This document shows, in pieces, positions 33,301 to 44,533 of a DNA stretch of 64,000 nt (the stretch's first letter is position 1; each line of letters begins with the position of its first letter). Below the pieces are notes generated by a model. It did not search any database. It saw only the letters and a list, made by a program, of their open reading frames with translations, and had not been told where the DNA came from. Origin of the DNA: Agapetus fuscipes (Eukaryota > Arthropoda > Insecta > Trichoptera > Glossosomatidae); contig OX637332.1 of assembly GCA_951799405.1 (NCBI GenBank), positions 17,489,001 to 17,553,000 on the forward strand, in the 5' to 3' direction. Both the position numbers and the translations under genes were made by a program.

Positions 33301-33939
33301 ACATTCTAAAACACCGTTCATATTGCGTTTGAAAATAAACGTGAAATAAAACTCAAAATGTTTGTATTTATACTTAAAAAGTGTTTTCAATTTCCTAAAA
33401 AAAACATCGAATAAGACATAAACCGACTGTTGAGCAAAAATACATAATGTAAGAAACGGCTGCTTCCAAAAGAAATTTGTTTTGGAGTTAAGGGTGCTAA
33501 AAAACCCCACGATGATCGTACCGAAGTATGCAGTAAGTGAGTTGGCCCTGAATAATGCGAACCTACTCCCGGTTTGACCTTACGATCCAGCCCCTTGCTG
33601 GAAGGGTTTCTGTGTAAAATTTATAAGCTTCATACTGTATTCTCGAGGGGAGAAGATAACTCCTCGACTAGGCTATAAAATAACATGTTTTCGACAGGAA
33701 CATTATTCCGAAGAATGGCCAACATATAATTCTTGTTATTGCGTACACGCGAAAGCATGTTGAATATGATAATTCAATTTGCGGAGACATTTTTCCGACG
33801 CTCAAAAAACTCATTTCTAATAGCATTATGTAAATTTAAAAAAACAGAAATTTTTGCAGACTTAAAAAGCTAGAACGGGTTGAAAATTGATTTAAATTCA
33901 AAATAATTAATTCATGGACACGGAACACAATTTTAAGAA
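33301..33939. other. No gene recognised
   Basis: AT-rich with no recognised element; the 70-codon minus frame at 33298-33510 has no motif. Confidence 0.45.
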
Positions 33940-34080
33940 TTTTCTCAGAAGACAAACGTCACAAGTTTATCTGACTTGTGTCCTTAGAATCGCATAACAA
34001 AATATTAGTTAGCCTTTTCCCCAGCAAACCCGGCTAAGTTAGGTCACAATTTAGTTGTCTTTGGAATTTGCCCCCTGTCC
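33940..34080 (+). repeat. Rep-E, copy 2
   Basis: TTTCTCAGAAGACAAACGTC, AACAAAATATTAG, CCCCAGCAAACCCGGC and GGTCACAATTTAGTTGTC match the other two copies at the same spacing. Confidence 0.45.
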
Positions 34081-34575
34081 ATTTTAAGTCTTTCATGCTT
34101 GTATAAATTTTAATTTGCTTTGAAAGCAATGGACTCAGCACATGAATTGACAAAGGCAAAATTGTGACATCTCACGACAGGATTACTTGGGAATAAGCGA
34201 ACAGATGTATATGGATTTAGTAATTGGTTGCTAAAGATCGAAGTCTCATAAAGGAGTGACGTTTGCCCGCCACAAGTTCTGGTTCAAGTTTGTGCTCCCA
34301 GATTCCATTGACAGATTAAAATTCACGAATTTATTTTCTACAATCAAGTGTTTGCACTTAGCCAATATAAACTGTGAAAGAACATTTCTTTGGACTTGAA
34401 CAAAATATCTGATTCAAAAGTAAATGTTAAAATTGAGAAATAATATTTTCAATGCTCAGAATGAAATTCTAGTTCCATTTCTAAATGTTAATTGTTAAAC
34501 GATTGCAGCATTTTCGCTTACCCTTTTAGTAAAAGTATTATCCTAATTAATGTGATGGTATATTTTTATTTTCAG

Positions 34576-34695
34576 GGCACGGTGGAGATGAGCAGGCTCG
34601 TGCCATCCTCATTTACGTTGAAAGGAATTTTACACAAATTAAGCGCTGACATAGGCTTAGCTGGGGAACATTTCAGTCAGCGTAAATTCGCTTGA
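34576..34695 (+). CDS. Candidate terminal coding exon, unrecognised
   Basis: A pyrimidine-rich tract ending TATTTTTATTTTCAG (34561-34575) looks like a splice acceptor. After it an open frame of 39 codons (GTVEMSRLVPSSFTLKGILH at its start) runs to TGA at 34693-34695. AATAAA follows at 34792-34797, about 100 bp after the stop, where a poly(A) signal would be expected. GC content is higher than in the flanks. I do not recognise the peptide. The frame is also open upstream of the acceptor, so chance cannot be excluded. Confidence 0.28.
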   Translation, partial: GTVEMSRLVPSSFTLKGILHKLSADIGLAGEHFSQRKFA

Positions 34696-34799
34696 GCTGT
34701 GTGTGCCTGAAGTATTTACAATAATTGTTTTTACTGTCAACCCAAGTCACCTTTCACGTCCAAGCGCTTAGAATTGGATAGTTTTTGCAGTAATAAACA

Positions 34800-35310
34800 A
34801 CCGTGTGTCAGCTCTTGATTGCTCTGCAAAATTGAAAAATAACTTATAGTAGTGATATGTTATACTAGAACATTTATTTTAAAATAATAATTCCACAGTA
34901 CGTACAATGAATAACTCAAAACCACCAGTGAAGATCTAATGCGAACTTATAAAATTAATAAGATTTTTCAGGAAACATATACTATCTCCTCCATCTTATC
35001 ACACAAAAAAGATCAAGTGAAGAAGTATCGAAGAATTCCAAATTACATCAGTCATCTAAGTTGCATAGATCCATTGTTAGTTAAGCACTGCGTACACAAG
35101 CAAATATACGCATACGTTAATAGATAAACACTAAAAAATAAAACATACGCATGTTTGCATTTACGCGTGCCGCTTGCGTAGTACCTACAATAAAAACCTT
35201 CATCTCGAATTGTTGTCATGCAAGTCATTTTCCTAAAACAGTTGAGACATAGGCAAAAGTGAGCCAATACAGTCTGAACGTTATTTGCACAAATTTTTCA
35301 TATTTGTAAG
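34800..35310. other. No gene recognised
   Basis: AT-rich. A very weak reverse Rep-A resemblance around 35055-35265 (TCTAAGTTGCATAGAT, GTTGAGACATAGGCAAAAGTG) may be an old copy but is too diverged to call. Confidence 0.35.
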
Positions 35311-35460
35311 TTTTCTCTGCGAGCAAACGTCACACATCTATGTCATTAGGGCCCCCTAGCAACCACTAATAAATAACCAATATAAAAATATTAATGAGCC
35401 TTTGCCGTAGAAACCCGGTCATGTGAAATCACAACTTTTTTGACGTTTTTAACAGTTTGA
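35311..35460 (+). repeat. Rep-E, copy 3
   Basis: TTTTCTCTGCGAGCAAACGT, AGCCTTTGCCGTAGAAACCC and GTGAAATCACAAC match the order seen at 18160 and 33940. Confidence 0.45.
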
Positions 35461-36349
35461 ACCTTAATTTTATTATTGTTTCAGTCGAAATATTGTTGTG
35501 TTCAATCTCCCCTTAGATTGTTAAATGGTAAATATATTTTTACTAAAATGAATCATTATTACACACTGAGAAATTCATCTAAAAGTTTATCATTGAAAAG
35601 CCACTTCAAGGATCCATATATTTTTTCGGATATTTGTCTTCCATATACAATTTAATACCTTGCCTGAGGTTTTACCTTGTTTCTTAATAATATTAAGTCT
35701 TATTTAGGAGTAACGTTGCTAAAAATATAACATTCATTATTTACAGGACATATTGATTTCAATTCTCAATCTCATCCTACGTATTTGTGAATCATTGTAT
35801 CTCTGTCCTCTTATTTCCAACAAAATAAAGATCATTTAACAAAAATGTTAAGTGTTAATCTTCAAAAAAAAATATTACAAGTAGAACACTGATTTTGATA
35901 CCTCGTTTAAATGTTATTGCAGCTTACAATAAACTTAAATTACTTTGCAAATCGGGTAGATAAATTGAAGCCCAAGTAAAATATAACGTAGAGTGATGAA
36001 TTTTCGCTTTTCAACATTGCGCAATGCAGTGCCTGGTAATTTGCGTACGATACAATATACCCATAGAATTTAGCTTCAAGTTTATAGTGTGCCAGAAGTG
36101 TGTTTAATACTCCCGTACAGGGTAGGGTGTATTGTGATTATTTTAACAGTAAATAATGTTAAATACTTATTGAGCATTTTTTCCGGTATTAAATGACTCT
36201 AAAATAAAAAGACATCGTAACACATTTTAAGATGTAAATCTGTAATCAATAGAGAAAATGGTTATGGGATTTTGTTTTCATGTGTAAAGTAGAAAAAAAA
36301 TCGGCATAACTACAAGCTCATTTTTTGGTAGATCTAAGTATTTATACAC
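35461..36349. other. No gene recognised
   Basis: AT-rich, no element found. Confidence 0.45.
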
Positions 36350-36409
36350 AACACCTCTCCATCAAGATCTCCACTGACCAAGGATTAGCGAGATAGTCAC
36401 GGGCAAGTT

Positions 36410-36628
36410 TTGTCTACTGGCCTACAAATTCCAGTATGGATCATCTCTGAAGTACCTGAAAGAGTTCATAAAGAAGGCAGTGGTAACAGTATGTGGTCAG
36501 ATTCTCCAATCACCATAATTGAAGAAGAATCACCTCAAAATTCAGAAAATAATGGTCACAGAACAGTTTTTGTGGACCGTGTTTTCTGCACAGCGACACT
36601 GGCGCCTAGAACTCGTCTGCATGTCTGA
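36410..36628 (+). other. Unrecognised open frame in GC-richer patch
   Basis: A 72-codon frame with an acidic stretch IIEEESPQNSENN, inside a 350-bp stretch (36360-36710) that is less AT-rich than its surroundings. Downstream, another frame reads FRKNFKAYLFAAS, which vaguely recalls the end of LINE proteins. The evidence is not enough to choose between a decayed element, a retrocopy and chance. Confidence 0.2.
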
Positions 36629-36719
36629 GGGAGTCTCCTATAGAAGCAGGATTTAGGAAAAACTTCAAAGCCTACCTGTTTGCAGCGTCATACCTAGCCG
36701 CTTTAACGTGACTGAGGCA

Positions 36720-37296
36720 GTCTTTAACAGAAAAAGGCTCAAGGAAAAAAACTCAAGACTCCCTGTTACGTGTAACACCAAGCGCCTTTGACTGCAGTTA
36801 CGAAAATATGCTTAAAACAAGGATAATATTTTTTAATCTTACGTTCTAATGTTCATTTTTGGTGAACTTTTCATTAGCTTATATCGACCATATAGAATTA
36901 TATTTTCCTAAAGTTATTCAATAAAGCTATAATCATCAAAGAGAGAAATAAAAGTAAAAAAAGGTGATTGGATCAAAATATGAGGGTTAGAATTTTAATT
37001 AATTGCCCACTTATGGTTTACCACCATTTTAGGTATTTTATTGAACCATAAGTTATGACTGAGTTTTGAAAAATAGTCTTCTTTGTTATTATTTAAATCA
37101 GATTTTAATGCTTTACAGTATGGTGCAACACGGAACACAAAAAACCGTGCAGATAATTTATGAACTCTGCAGTATAATAAACAAAAGTTTTTTAAACGGT
37201 TAGTGAAGAATTTCAATGAATGTTTAGTTTTATTTTGCAAACTGTTATCTTCACAGTTTTCTATGTAAAATGAAATGTTGACATTACGACCGCTTC
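36720..37296. other. No gene recognised
   Basis: AT-rich; the 81-codon minus frame at 36995-37240 has no motif. Confidence 0.4.
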
Positions 37297-37700
37297 ATAT
37301 TTTAGTGATAATTACTTTGGTCTTGTAATCAGAAATTACTTGGTTCGATTTCCATCATATGTAGTACAAAAAAAGTCAAACATGCTTTACGCTGGGTTGA
37401 AGAAATAATCTCTTTTACCAAATTAAAAAAAAAACAAGTGTAAAAACAAAGTTATAATTCACTTTTATTTTATTTTTTGCTCAAATGTTTTCACCTAATA
37501 AGGCATCTTCAGGAGCATAATTGTTACATTAATTTTCAAAAGACTGGTACCAAAAGATCCTTTCATCCTTACATCAAATATCAGCCTTAAGCTTGAGTAT
37601 TTGGCGCTTTCTACAGCGATTCAGAAGTTATCAAAGGTCCCTTGAGTTGTGATTCACACAAAAGCAAAGCTCAAAAAATAAATTATAAATGATTATCTAT
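37297..37700 (+). repeat. SINE-II, diverged and interrupted
   Basis: Head and first body part at 37297-37425 (GGTTCGATTTCC as B box; GCTTTACGCTGGGTTG). The second part at 37536-37700 has CGCTTTCTACAGCGA, AGGTCCCTTGAGTTGTGATT and CACACAAAAGCAAAGCTCA. Between them lies a foreign AT-rich block (37430-37535). Confidence 0.75.
37430..37535. mobile_element. Half of a foldback-type element
   Basis: GCATCTTCAGGAGCA with the preceding TTTTTTGCTCAA block resembles the left arm and loop of the foldback element at 40605-40870. It interrupts a SINE-II, so it is younger than that insertion. Confidence 0.45.
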
Positions 37701-38308
37701 ATTTAAAAAACATCTGAGAAATGCATGTTTTCATAAGAAAATGCTATATTTAAACATACAAGTATTATGAAAGTTTTGTTAAGAATTAGGTTTATTTTTA
37801 TTTTTAGTTAGTTTGAACCTTTTTTTCTTGCACAGGTGGAATAAGAATGATTATATACAATCTTACTTTGAACTTATACTTACTCTACCCTTTAGTAAAC
37901 ATCGTATTTATAAAGCGACGGTGCTACTACTATTTGATCTGAATTTTAAAGAAATTGCGTAGGCGTTTTGAGCGCATCTCAAAATAAATGTGTATTTATT
38001 TTTACATCTTTGTCACAGCGATATCGTAATAAGAGTGAAAAAATAAATTACTGCCTACCTACTGAAATGCTTTTAGAACGATCGTTCAAATTATACACGG
38101 CTGAACTGATTTTATACCGCAGACTGAAATTTACAGCTTTGAGTTTCACAACTCCAACCAAACCACCACTATGAATGAAAAAGTGGTTGCAGAGAGATAC
38201 AAAAAACTTTTATTTTCAAAAAATGTGAAAGCGAAACGGACACAGAATTCGATATTTTTTCAATTTGGCAAATATCACAGCACTGTATAGCTAAGGTTCC
38301 TGGCAACC
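37701..38308. other. No gene recognised
   Basis: AT-rich; the 68-codon frame at 37968-38174 has no motif. Confidence 0.4.
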
Positions 38309-38572
38309 TATAATCTATCTATCTATATCTATAATCTAAGCTGCAAGGATATGTAAGCATTTAAGGCTCATATGAAATGCATGCCTACAGACAGGCACAT
38401 GTAGGTTCGCGCCTACACATTCTGCATGTGTGTATACAAATAAAAAAAACCTCACATGGACATAAACCTTGTAACTCCTGCCGCCGTTCCCTGAACCGGG
38501 GTGGGATTGGCAAAAGTGAACCGATTTTTACAGCACGGGTGGTCAGCCTCGTACCAACCTATCAGTCAAGGA
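38309..38572 (-). repeat. Rep-A variant II, full length
   Basis: Minus-strand copy with a tail of AGAT-type repeats (38309-38340) and CACCCGTGCTGTAAAAATCGG near its 5' end. The 90-codon frame at 38377-38649 is a shadow. Confidence 0.87.
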
Positions 38573-38768
38573 ACCAATTACAAAATATAAACCTGGCATA
38601 CTGCACAATTTTTGTTTCAAACGTTGGTTCTCGATTGGAACTTATTTAATTTCTATTTATGGATTTATAATGAAAAACGTAACAAAAATAATTGATTTAA
38701 ATTATTGAGAGTCACCACAAAACAGCTGCTAAAAGCCTTAAATTTACTTAGCTCTTAAAAAGATAGCA

Positions 38769-38937
38769 ATGTAAGGCTAGATGGACCTTTGGTGACCGGT
38801 CTTTGGTAAAGGTACATGAATTTTTCAACCCAACGAAGAGCATATTTGAAAACATAAATGGTATTTTTTTGTGGTCCGCTGGGATTCGAACCCACAACCT
38901 TCCCTTTACGAGTCCACTAGACTACGGACTGGTCGTT
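38769..38937 (-). repeat. SINE-II, 3' half missing
   Basis: Minus strand: CCAGTCCGTAGTCTAGTGGA with a small deletion in the head, B box GGGTTCGAATCCC, AAATATGCTCTTCGTTGGG, CCGGTCACCAAAGGTCC. Confidence 0.85.
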
Positions 38938-39640
38938 ACAATGTACCTTACTAGCCCTTTGTGATTTCATGTGGAATAATGCCCGCTTTTGCCACATTAA
39001 AATAATCATTGCCGACTCCGCTTCCAAGTACATGGAGAAAATGAACAGAAAAGGGAGAAAACGAGTCTTTCGTATTTATTTACTTTCTAACTGTAAATGT
39101 AATAAATTCAAACCACCATTTTAAAGAAATATCTCCTTCATCAAATCATGCAAGTACATTATGTAAAGTTATGTATGTAATCTACAACTTAATTACAAAT
39201 ATGTATTTATTGTTACGAATAAGTAGTTGTGTGTTGTGTTTGCCTGCGTGAGTTAATAACAAAGTCTGTGAAGTCTCTCTAGAAATAAATAGATGTTAGT
39301 TACTTATACGGATAATTAGTTGTTCGAGATTGCTTAAGTGTTTAATCGAATGTTCTAGTAAAGTCTTGCATGTAACGATTCTCAATGTTTCGAGAATGAT
39401 CTTTACTCTTACTATGATTGAGGACCAAAACTCTCTGTACCAGGAGAAGTTAACGGACCGTTGTATTTTGCAGGTGCAAAGTGACTCTGTATCTGAACCG
39501 AATCTGAAATAAATGAAACCCGCGTAAGAACATGACAGTATAAACGTAACAATGACCTGTTTTTCGCCACTAAACCTGTGCTGTTTGCAAAACAAAAAAC
39601 GTATTTTGTGCCGAGCCTTTTGTTAAACGTAAGCAATACC
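38938..39640. other. No gene recognised
   Basis: AT-rich. Overlapping frames on both strands at 39296-39773 show no motif; the minus ones run partly into the mariner end. Confidence 0.45.
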
Positions 39641-39644
39641 TATA

Positions 39645-39686
39645 TTTGTTAGGGTTTCGTGGTTCACACTGTGAAGGTCCATTGTA
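39645..39686 (+). repeat. Rep-F 3' fragment, target of mariner insertion
   Basis: AGGGTTTCGTGGTTCACAC and GTGAAGGTCCATTGTA match 63860-63896, where the same sequence continues without a mariner. The mariner inserted at the final TA. Confidence 0.6.
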
Positions 39687-40598
39687 CAGGGTAGAGAAGC
39701 ATAATTTTCTTTTTTTAAATGCGAGCCATTCAGTCGGTTGATGTTGTAGCGAAGCCCTATTAGTCTCATTCAAGAGGTGGAACTATAAAGTTTTGTCCTG
39801 GGGCAGTTCAGTTGCCATCATGCGTTGGAACAGTGAAGAGTGTGCGTTTGCTGTTGAGGCCTACTTTTTGAGCAAATGTTCTGTGATCACAATCCAGAGC
39901 GCCTTTCTGAATCGCTTTAATTTAGCCCCTGTCCCGGACTGGAAATCAATTGACATGTGAGTCACTACGTTCAGACAAACTGCGAGGGTGACAAGATGAA
40001 GAACTGGAGTCTCTCGTCACATTAGATCACCTGAGAATATTGAGGCAGTGAGAGCTTCAATGTTGCGATCATCACGGCGCTCTGCGCGCAAACATGTGTC
40101 TGCCCTTGGACTTTCCGATCGTTCTGTGAGGAGAATTCTTCATGATGATCTCCATTTTTATCCATACAAGAAGGCGATTGTGCACGAACTTCCTAAACGT
40201 GACTTCAATTCAGGGTACACTTCCCAGAGCGCCTCATCTCAATTAGGGGCGATTTGGAGTAGCCGGCCCGCTCTCCCGATTTGTCCTTTTGCTATTTTTT
40301 TCTATTGGTTTTTTTGAAATCCCGTGCTTATGTGAACTGTCCAAGGACCTTACAAGATTTGAAGACCAACATCAAGAAAGATATTTCCAGAATAAAGCCT
40401 GATATGCTGGCAAGAGTCATGACAAACGCCAGAAAACAGTCACTCAGTATATCGAGAATAGGGGATGTCACTGACCTGATATGATCTTCAAAACCTAAAT
40501 AAAACAAAACTTTAAGTATGTGTCTATATTATAAAAATTGACTCATACAATTTGTTTAATAAAGTATTGAAAGAAAGAAGTTATGCTGCCCCACCCTG
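39687..40598 (+). pseudogene. Tc1/mariner-superfamily transposon relic, internally deleted
   Basis: Ends CAGGGTAGAGAAGCATAA (left) and, on the opposite strand, CAGGGTGGGGCAGCATAA (right) are terminal inverted repeats, with TA on both outer sides (39685-39686, 40599-40600), as expected for this superfamily. Inside, the plus strand encodes pieces of an insect transposase: MRWNSEECAFAVEAYFL near 39820, a helix-turn-helix region with SARKHVSALGLSDRSVRRIL (40048-40200), then after a break FPERLISIRGDLE, PARSPDL and KSRAYVNCPRTLQDLK. The central catalytic part between HELPKRDF and FPERL is deleted, and further stops and shifts occur. At 912 bp it is shorter than autonomous relatives. The N-terminal type resembles the DUF4817-containing transposases known from insects; that label is from memory. 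Inactive. Confidence 0.9.
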
Positions 40599-40604
40599 TA
40601 TTTA

Positions 40605-40870
40605 GTTTGTACAAAAATCAACTTATCAAATTAATTATTGTAAAAAAGTCACAGTTTTAGTTGACATTTTTAATTTTTAAAAAATATTGCTCAATTATTA
40701 TTCCCTTAAAGGCATCTTCAGGAGCAGTGATAATTGTAATAAAAAACGATCCTGAAGATGTGTTTTAAGGCAAAAATATTTAAACAATGAAAAAAATTAA
40801 ATTAAAATGTAAACTAAAACTGTGTAGTTTTTTTACAGTAATTGATTTCATTAGTTGATTTTTGTACAAA
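40605..40870. mobile_element. Foldback/MITE with arms of about 118 bp
   Basis: Left arm 40605-40722 begins GTTTGTACAAAAATCAACT; the right arm 40751-40870, read on the opposite strand, begins with TTTGTACAAAAATCAACT. Both contain CACAGTTTTAGTT and end at CATCTTCAGG around a loop of about 28 bp. The whole can form one long imperfect hairpin. It lies only a few bases from the mariner right end. No coding capacity. Confidence 0.8.
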
Positions 40871-41244
40871 GTAAATAAATAATATCTTATAATTCACACA
40901 AATGGTTCAGATACTAATTGCAGATTCTAATAGTATAATGATATTTGCATGCCAGGTATTCAAGACAGCTGTGAAGCCTTTTCAATGCAAAGGCCACTGG
41001 TTAATGTGTACGTGCAATATGTAAACAATAATTAGCTGGATATTGTGTCGTAGGCCGGCGAGTGAAGTGACCCTAGGCGAAAGAGTTGAGCAACATTTAT
41101 AAGCAAATAGGTCATCTAAAAATGATTTCATATTAATAAACACATACTCGTAAACTATCCTCAGGAACATCAGCAAAACACGCGAGCTCTTAAATTTCAC
41201 ATTTTCATGCAGATTGAAGAACACAATTAAATTAAATAATGATA
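40871..41244. other. No gene recognised
   Basis: AT-rich; the 80-codon minus frame at 40982-41224 has no motif. Confidence 0.4.
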
Positions 41245-41387
41245 ATGGAAAGAAATGGCGGTTGATCTGTAATGTTGGCGGCTAGGGTTTATTGAAGTGA
41301 AATTGGTTTTATGATTTAGTTTTTTTAATGTCCATGTATATATTATTATTTATTGATTTAAAAAAATGTAATTTGTCATGTATGTTT
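41245..41387 (+). mobile_element. RTE-like LINE C-terminus and 3' UTR start
   Basis: Encodes RKKWRLICNVGG and a stop (GGCGGCTAG near 41283), then about 105 nt to the start of Rep-A. Same arrangement as 57968-58185 on the other strand. Confidence 0.75.
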
Positions 41388-41640
41388 CTTGACTTATGGG
41401 TTGGTATGCGGCTGACCACCCATACTATAAAAAAATGGTTCACTTTGCCAATGTCACCCCTGTTTCAGGGAAGGACGGCAAGAGTTGCAGGGCTTATGTT
41501 CATTTGAGATTGGGTTTTTATGTTGTAGGTCCACATGCGGCATGTGTTAGCGCAAAATTATACATGTCTGCTTGTGGGAATGCATTTAATATAAATCTTA
41601 AATGATATATATCTTTGCAGCTTAGATTAGATTAGATTAG
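41388..41640 (+). repeat. Rep-A, full length, joined to LINE C-terminus
   Basis: TTCTTGACTTATGGGTTGG to three TTAGAT-type tail repeats (41622-41640). Close to 57710-57967. Confidence 0.9.
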
Positions 41641-42011
41641 GTAATGGCTTCATATAGGTACTTGATATTGCTCTTTCGTGTATTGACCGTGTCTGAGCCT
41701 TCATTACAATCGTCAAATCGTCCCTCTAGTGCTTGTTTGGCTTTCTTACCATTTGATTCAAAGATGACGTTTCAATGAAATAGCCTTAAAAATCACATTC
41801 TGCACAATCTGAGATAAGAAAAAAAAGTAAAACACGATAATGTCAAAGTTGTTTTAAATATTTGTAAAATTGATTTTCAGTTTTCATAAGACATGTTGAG
41901 TACAAATACAAAAATTGCTCATGTGAAATATCCTCTGATGGACATAAGACATACAAGCATTAAGGGGACGATATACTGAGACGTCAACAATAAAAAGTTA
42001 ATCACACAATT
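41641..42011. other. No gene recognised
   Basis: AT-rich unique sequence. Confidence 0.4.
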
Positions 42012-42180
42012 ATTTGCCAATACCACCCCTGTTTCAAGGTAATGCGGCAGGAGTTGCAAGGTTTATGTTCGTTGGAGTTTTGGTTTATTTTTTAAGTACA
42101 CATGCAACATGTGTAAGCGCTTTATTACACTTTTTTACTTGCGGGCATGCTTAAAATATACATCTGAAATGATACAACAA
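42012..42180 (+). repeat. Rep-A, middle part
   Basis: GCCAATACCACCCCTGTTTC, GCGGCAGGAGTTGCAAGG, AAGTACACATGCAACATG and GCGGGCATGC. Both ends are missing or unrecognisable. Confidence 0.7.
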
Positions 42181-42487
42181 TGAATAGTTTTTCATAATAA
42201 GAAAAAATCGTTTTAAAAAGTAGAAAATTGTAGTTTGGGCGAAAATGTACAAATTAAGTGATATCTTGACGGAAAAAATACATTTTTCTTCCAAAACACG
42301 TATATTATGAACGTATTCATATGAATCTTTGAAAATTAACTACCGATCGGTAGTAGATCTGAAGGTATTTCGTTGATAATGCATAGGCTGCTCTACTACT
42401 GTGTCAGTAAAGGCATGCGTTTGAATACTAGAGTTGTACATCTGTGTTTTCTGCTACCACAAACAAAGGGGTAAATGTTTAGCTCAG

Positions 42488-42560
42488 AATAGGTAAAACC
42501 TCCTTTCCAAGGGAATTTTAAAGTGGTTGGCGCCGAGTTGGCTTCCTTGCTTGTGAAATA
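42488..42560 (+). repeat. SINE-I fragment
   Basis: AAAGTGGTTGGCGCCGAGTT and GGCTTCCTTGCTTGTGAAATA match the SINE-I region before the 3' end. Confidence 0.5.
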
Positions 42561-42654
42561 TTAGATTATGTTTATTACAACAAAATGTTAGGTAAGTACA
42601 TAGGTTGGTAAATCATTCCATATAGGTACACTTTACACTTTAATCACAACTTAT

Positions 42655-42783
42655 CGATAAACTAAGTTGCAAATATGTATTCATTTAAGATTTATATTAC
42701 ATGCATTTTCATAAGCAGACACGCACAAGTGGACTACAATATAAAAACCCATCTCAAAGGAACATATAAGTTCTGCAACATTG
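42655..42783 (-). repeat. Rep-A, 3' half with deletions
   Basis: Minus strand: AACTTAGTTTATCGATAAG at the 3' end, AAATGCATGTAAT block, GTCTGCTTATGAAAATGC, TGAGATGGG; the 5' half is absent. Confidence 0.65.
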
Positions 42784-43595
42784 TATCCATATATACGTAA
42801 AGAATCGATAAGTTAATGATATTGTTTCTCATGCAGATGATTTAACTATATGGTCTCTAACTGTCATGTTGTATTTCTTATGATGTTTTCAATAAATTAA
42901 TAAATAAATGATGAAAAATAACTTCGCCTACGGTAAAGAACGATTAAATGGAATCTTGAAATACTTATAAGTAATTAAGAATAAAAAACATATTACATGG
43001 AACGAGTATTATAGTATTCAAAACCGTTATAAAGAAAATTACAATTTACTACTGGTTTTCATGATAATGGTGTAGTCAGAATTGAATACCTACTAGTAGT
43101 ACGCACCCAAGATCAGCATTTTTTTTACGTAACCGGCATGGTGTAGCTCTTAGCCTCTAAATTTCTTAAATTTATGACTCCTGAATCAAGGAAATGAAGT
43201 GGCGTGTGAAATTACCTCTGGTGTAGGGAATTTTGTATGGAAAATAATATGCACCTACTTTTTTCCCCCGACCACTTAACTTCTTATCGCACAATCTAAG
43301 CCCTAGGGCATTTTATCTCTGACTTCGAAATAGAAACACCAAGTGTGAGTCAAAGTCTTCCAACATAGATCCTGACGTTTTTAGGTAATTCAATAAACCA
43401 CTCCAAATAATTCCCACTCTCACTTGAAGCCAAACTACAATTGTACAATAGTGACCCAACGTGAGTCGAACACGCAACCTGATTTGTAAATATTTTATCA
43501 CTTTGAAACCGATTGACAAATAAAATATATTCCTTAGTTTTCACATTACCCGTACATAAATTATTTCAATTATATATGGCAAGCAATAAAAAAAA
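42784..43595. other. No gene recognised
   Basis: AT-rich. Two minus frames at 43313-43544 overlap and have no motif. The patch at 43445-43485 (ACCCAACGTGAGTCGAACACG) looks faintly like an antisense tRNA T-arm region but is not a full tRNA or known SINE. Confidence 0.4.
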
Positions 43596-43917
43596 CGCAA
43601 CTAAGCTTCACATATAGTGTAACTTCTTGCCGCGTTATCCCCGAAGGGTTCGCATGTGGCGAGTTGAACCTATTTATTTTACAGGTAAGGGGGCCGGCCT
43701 TACGCCAACCACTTCAGTTGAAGTGGAGGTTTCCCAGCTCCCGAGAGTGCTGGTACTCATTTCTTGTGAAGGCTGAGTAAACCTCGCCGGTATTTTATTT
43801 TGGGGTTTGAAATAAACACCGAAACGGGAAATCATTTCTGACACCCTCGGTGGGATTTGAACCCGAGCTTTCGGCATGGAATGCAAGCACTCTACCACCT
43901 GAGCTATCGACCGGACT
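43596..43917 (-). repeat. SINE-I, full length
   Basis: Clean reference copy: GTCCGGTCGATAGCTCAGG (A box), GGTTCAAATCCC (B box), TGTCAGAAATGATTTCCCG, the CCTCCACTTCAACTGAAG repeat, CCCCCTTACCTGT and TTACACTATATGTGAAGC, followed by the T-rich tail (A run on the plus strand). Confidence 0.93.
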
Positions 43918-44286
43918 ATACTTGTTATTAATCATTTGCGCGATTCATTGCAAATGTATTACAAAAAAATGGTTTTTAATTTATTGTTAGTAGTTTGAGT
44001 GAAAATAAATTTAGGAAATATATGTTTACGAACCATATTAAATACGAAATTAGTCCATAAAACATTGCCTTCAAAAATCCGCTATGTTTAAAAAAAATAA
44101 TAAGATATGAGACAAAAAACATATTAGAAAATACAATGTATGAAAATAAACAATATTAAAAAGAAGGTTTCGTGAGTGATTATAATATTTATGTATTCAC
44201 GTACTCGTACATTCAATATTTTGTCTCATTATCATACAAAAAGTCATGTCTTTCTACAGCGTAACATAGTTGGCTATGTATTGTAT
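43918..44286. other. No gene recognised
   Basis: AT-rich unique sequence. Confidence 0.4.
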
Positions 44287-44533
44287 TCCTTGACTGATAG
44301 GTTGGTATGCGGCTGACCACCCATACTGTAAAAAATGGTTCTCTTTGCCAATGTCACCCCTGCTTCAGGGAAGGTCGGCAAGAGTTGCAGGGCTTATGTT
44401 CATTTGAGATTGGGTTTTTTTATATTGTAGGTCCACATGCGGCATGTGTAAGCGCGAAATTATGCATGTCTGCTTGTGGGAATGCATTTAATATGAATCT
44501 CAAATGATACATATCTTTGCAGCGTAGATTTAG
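44287..44533 (+). repeat. Rep-A, full length
   Basis: TTCCTTGACTGATAGGTTGG to GCAGCGTAGATTTAGATAG. Very close to 32826-33082. Confidence 0.92.
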
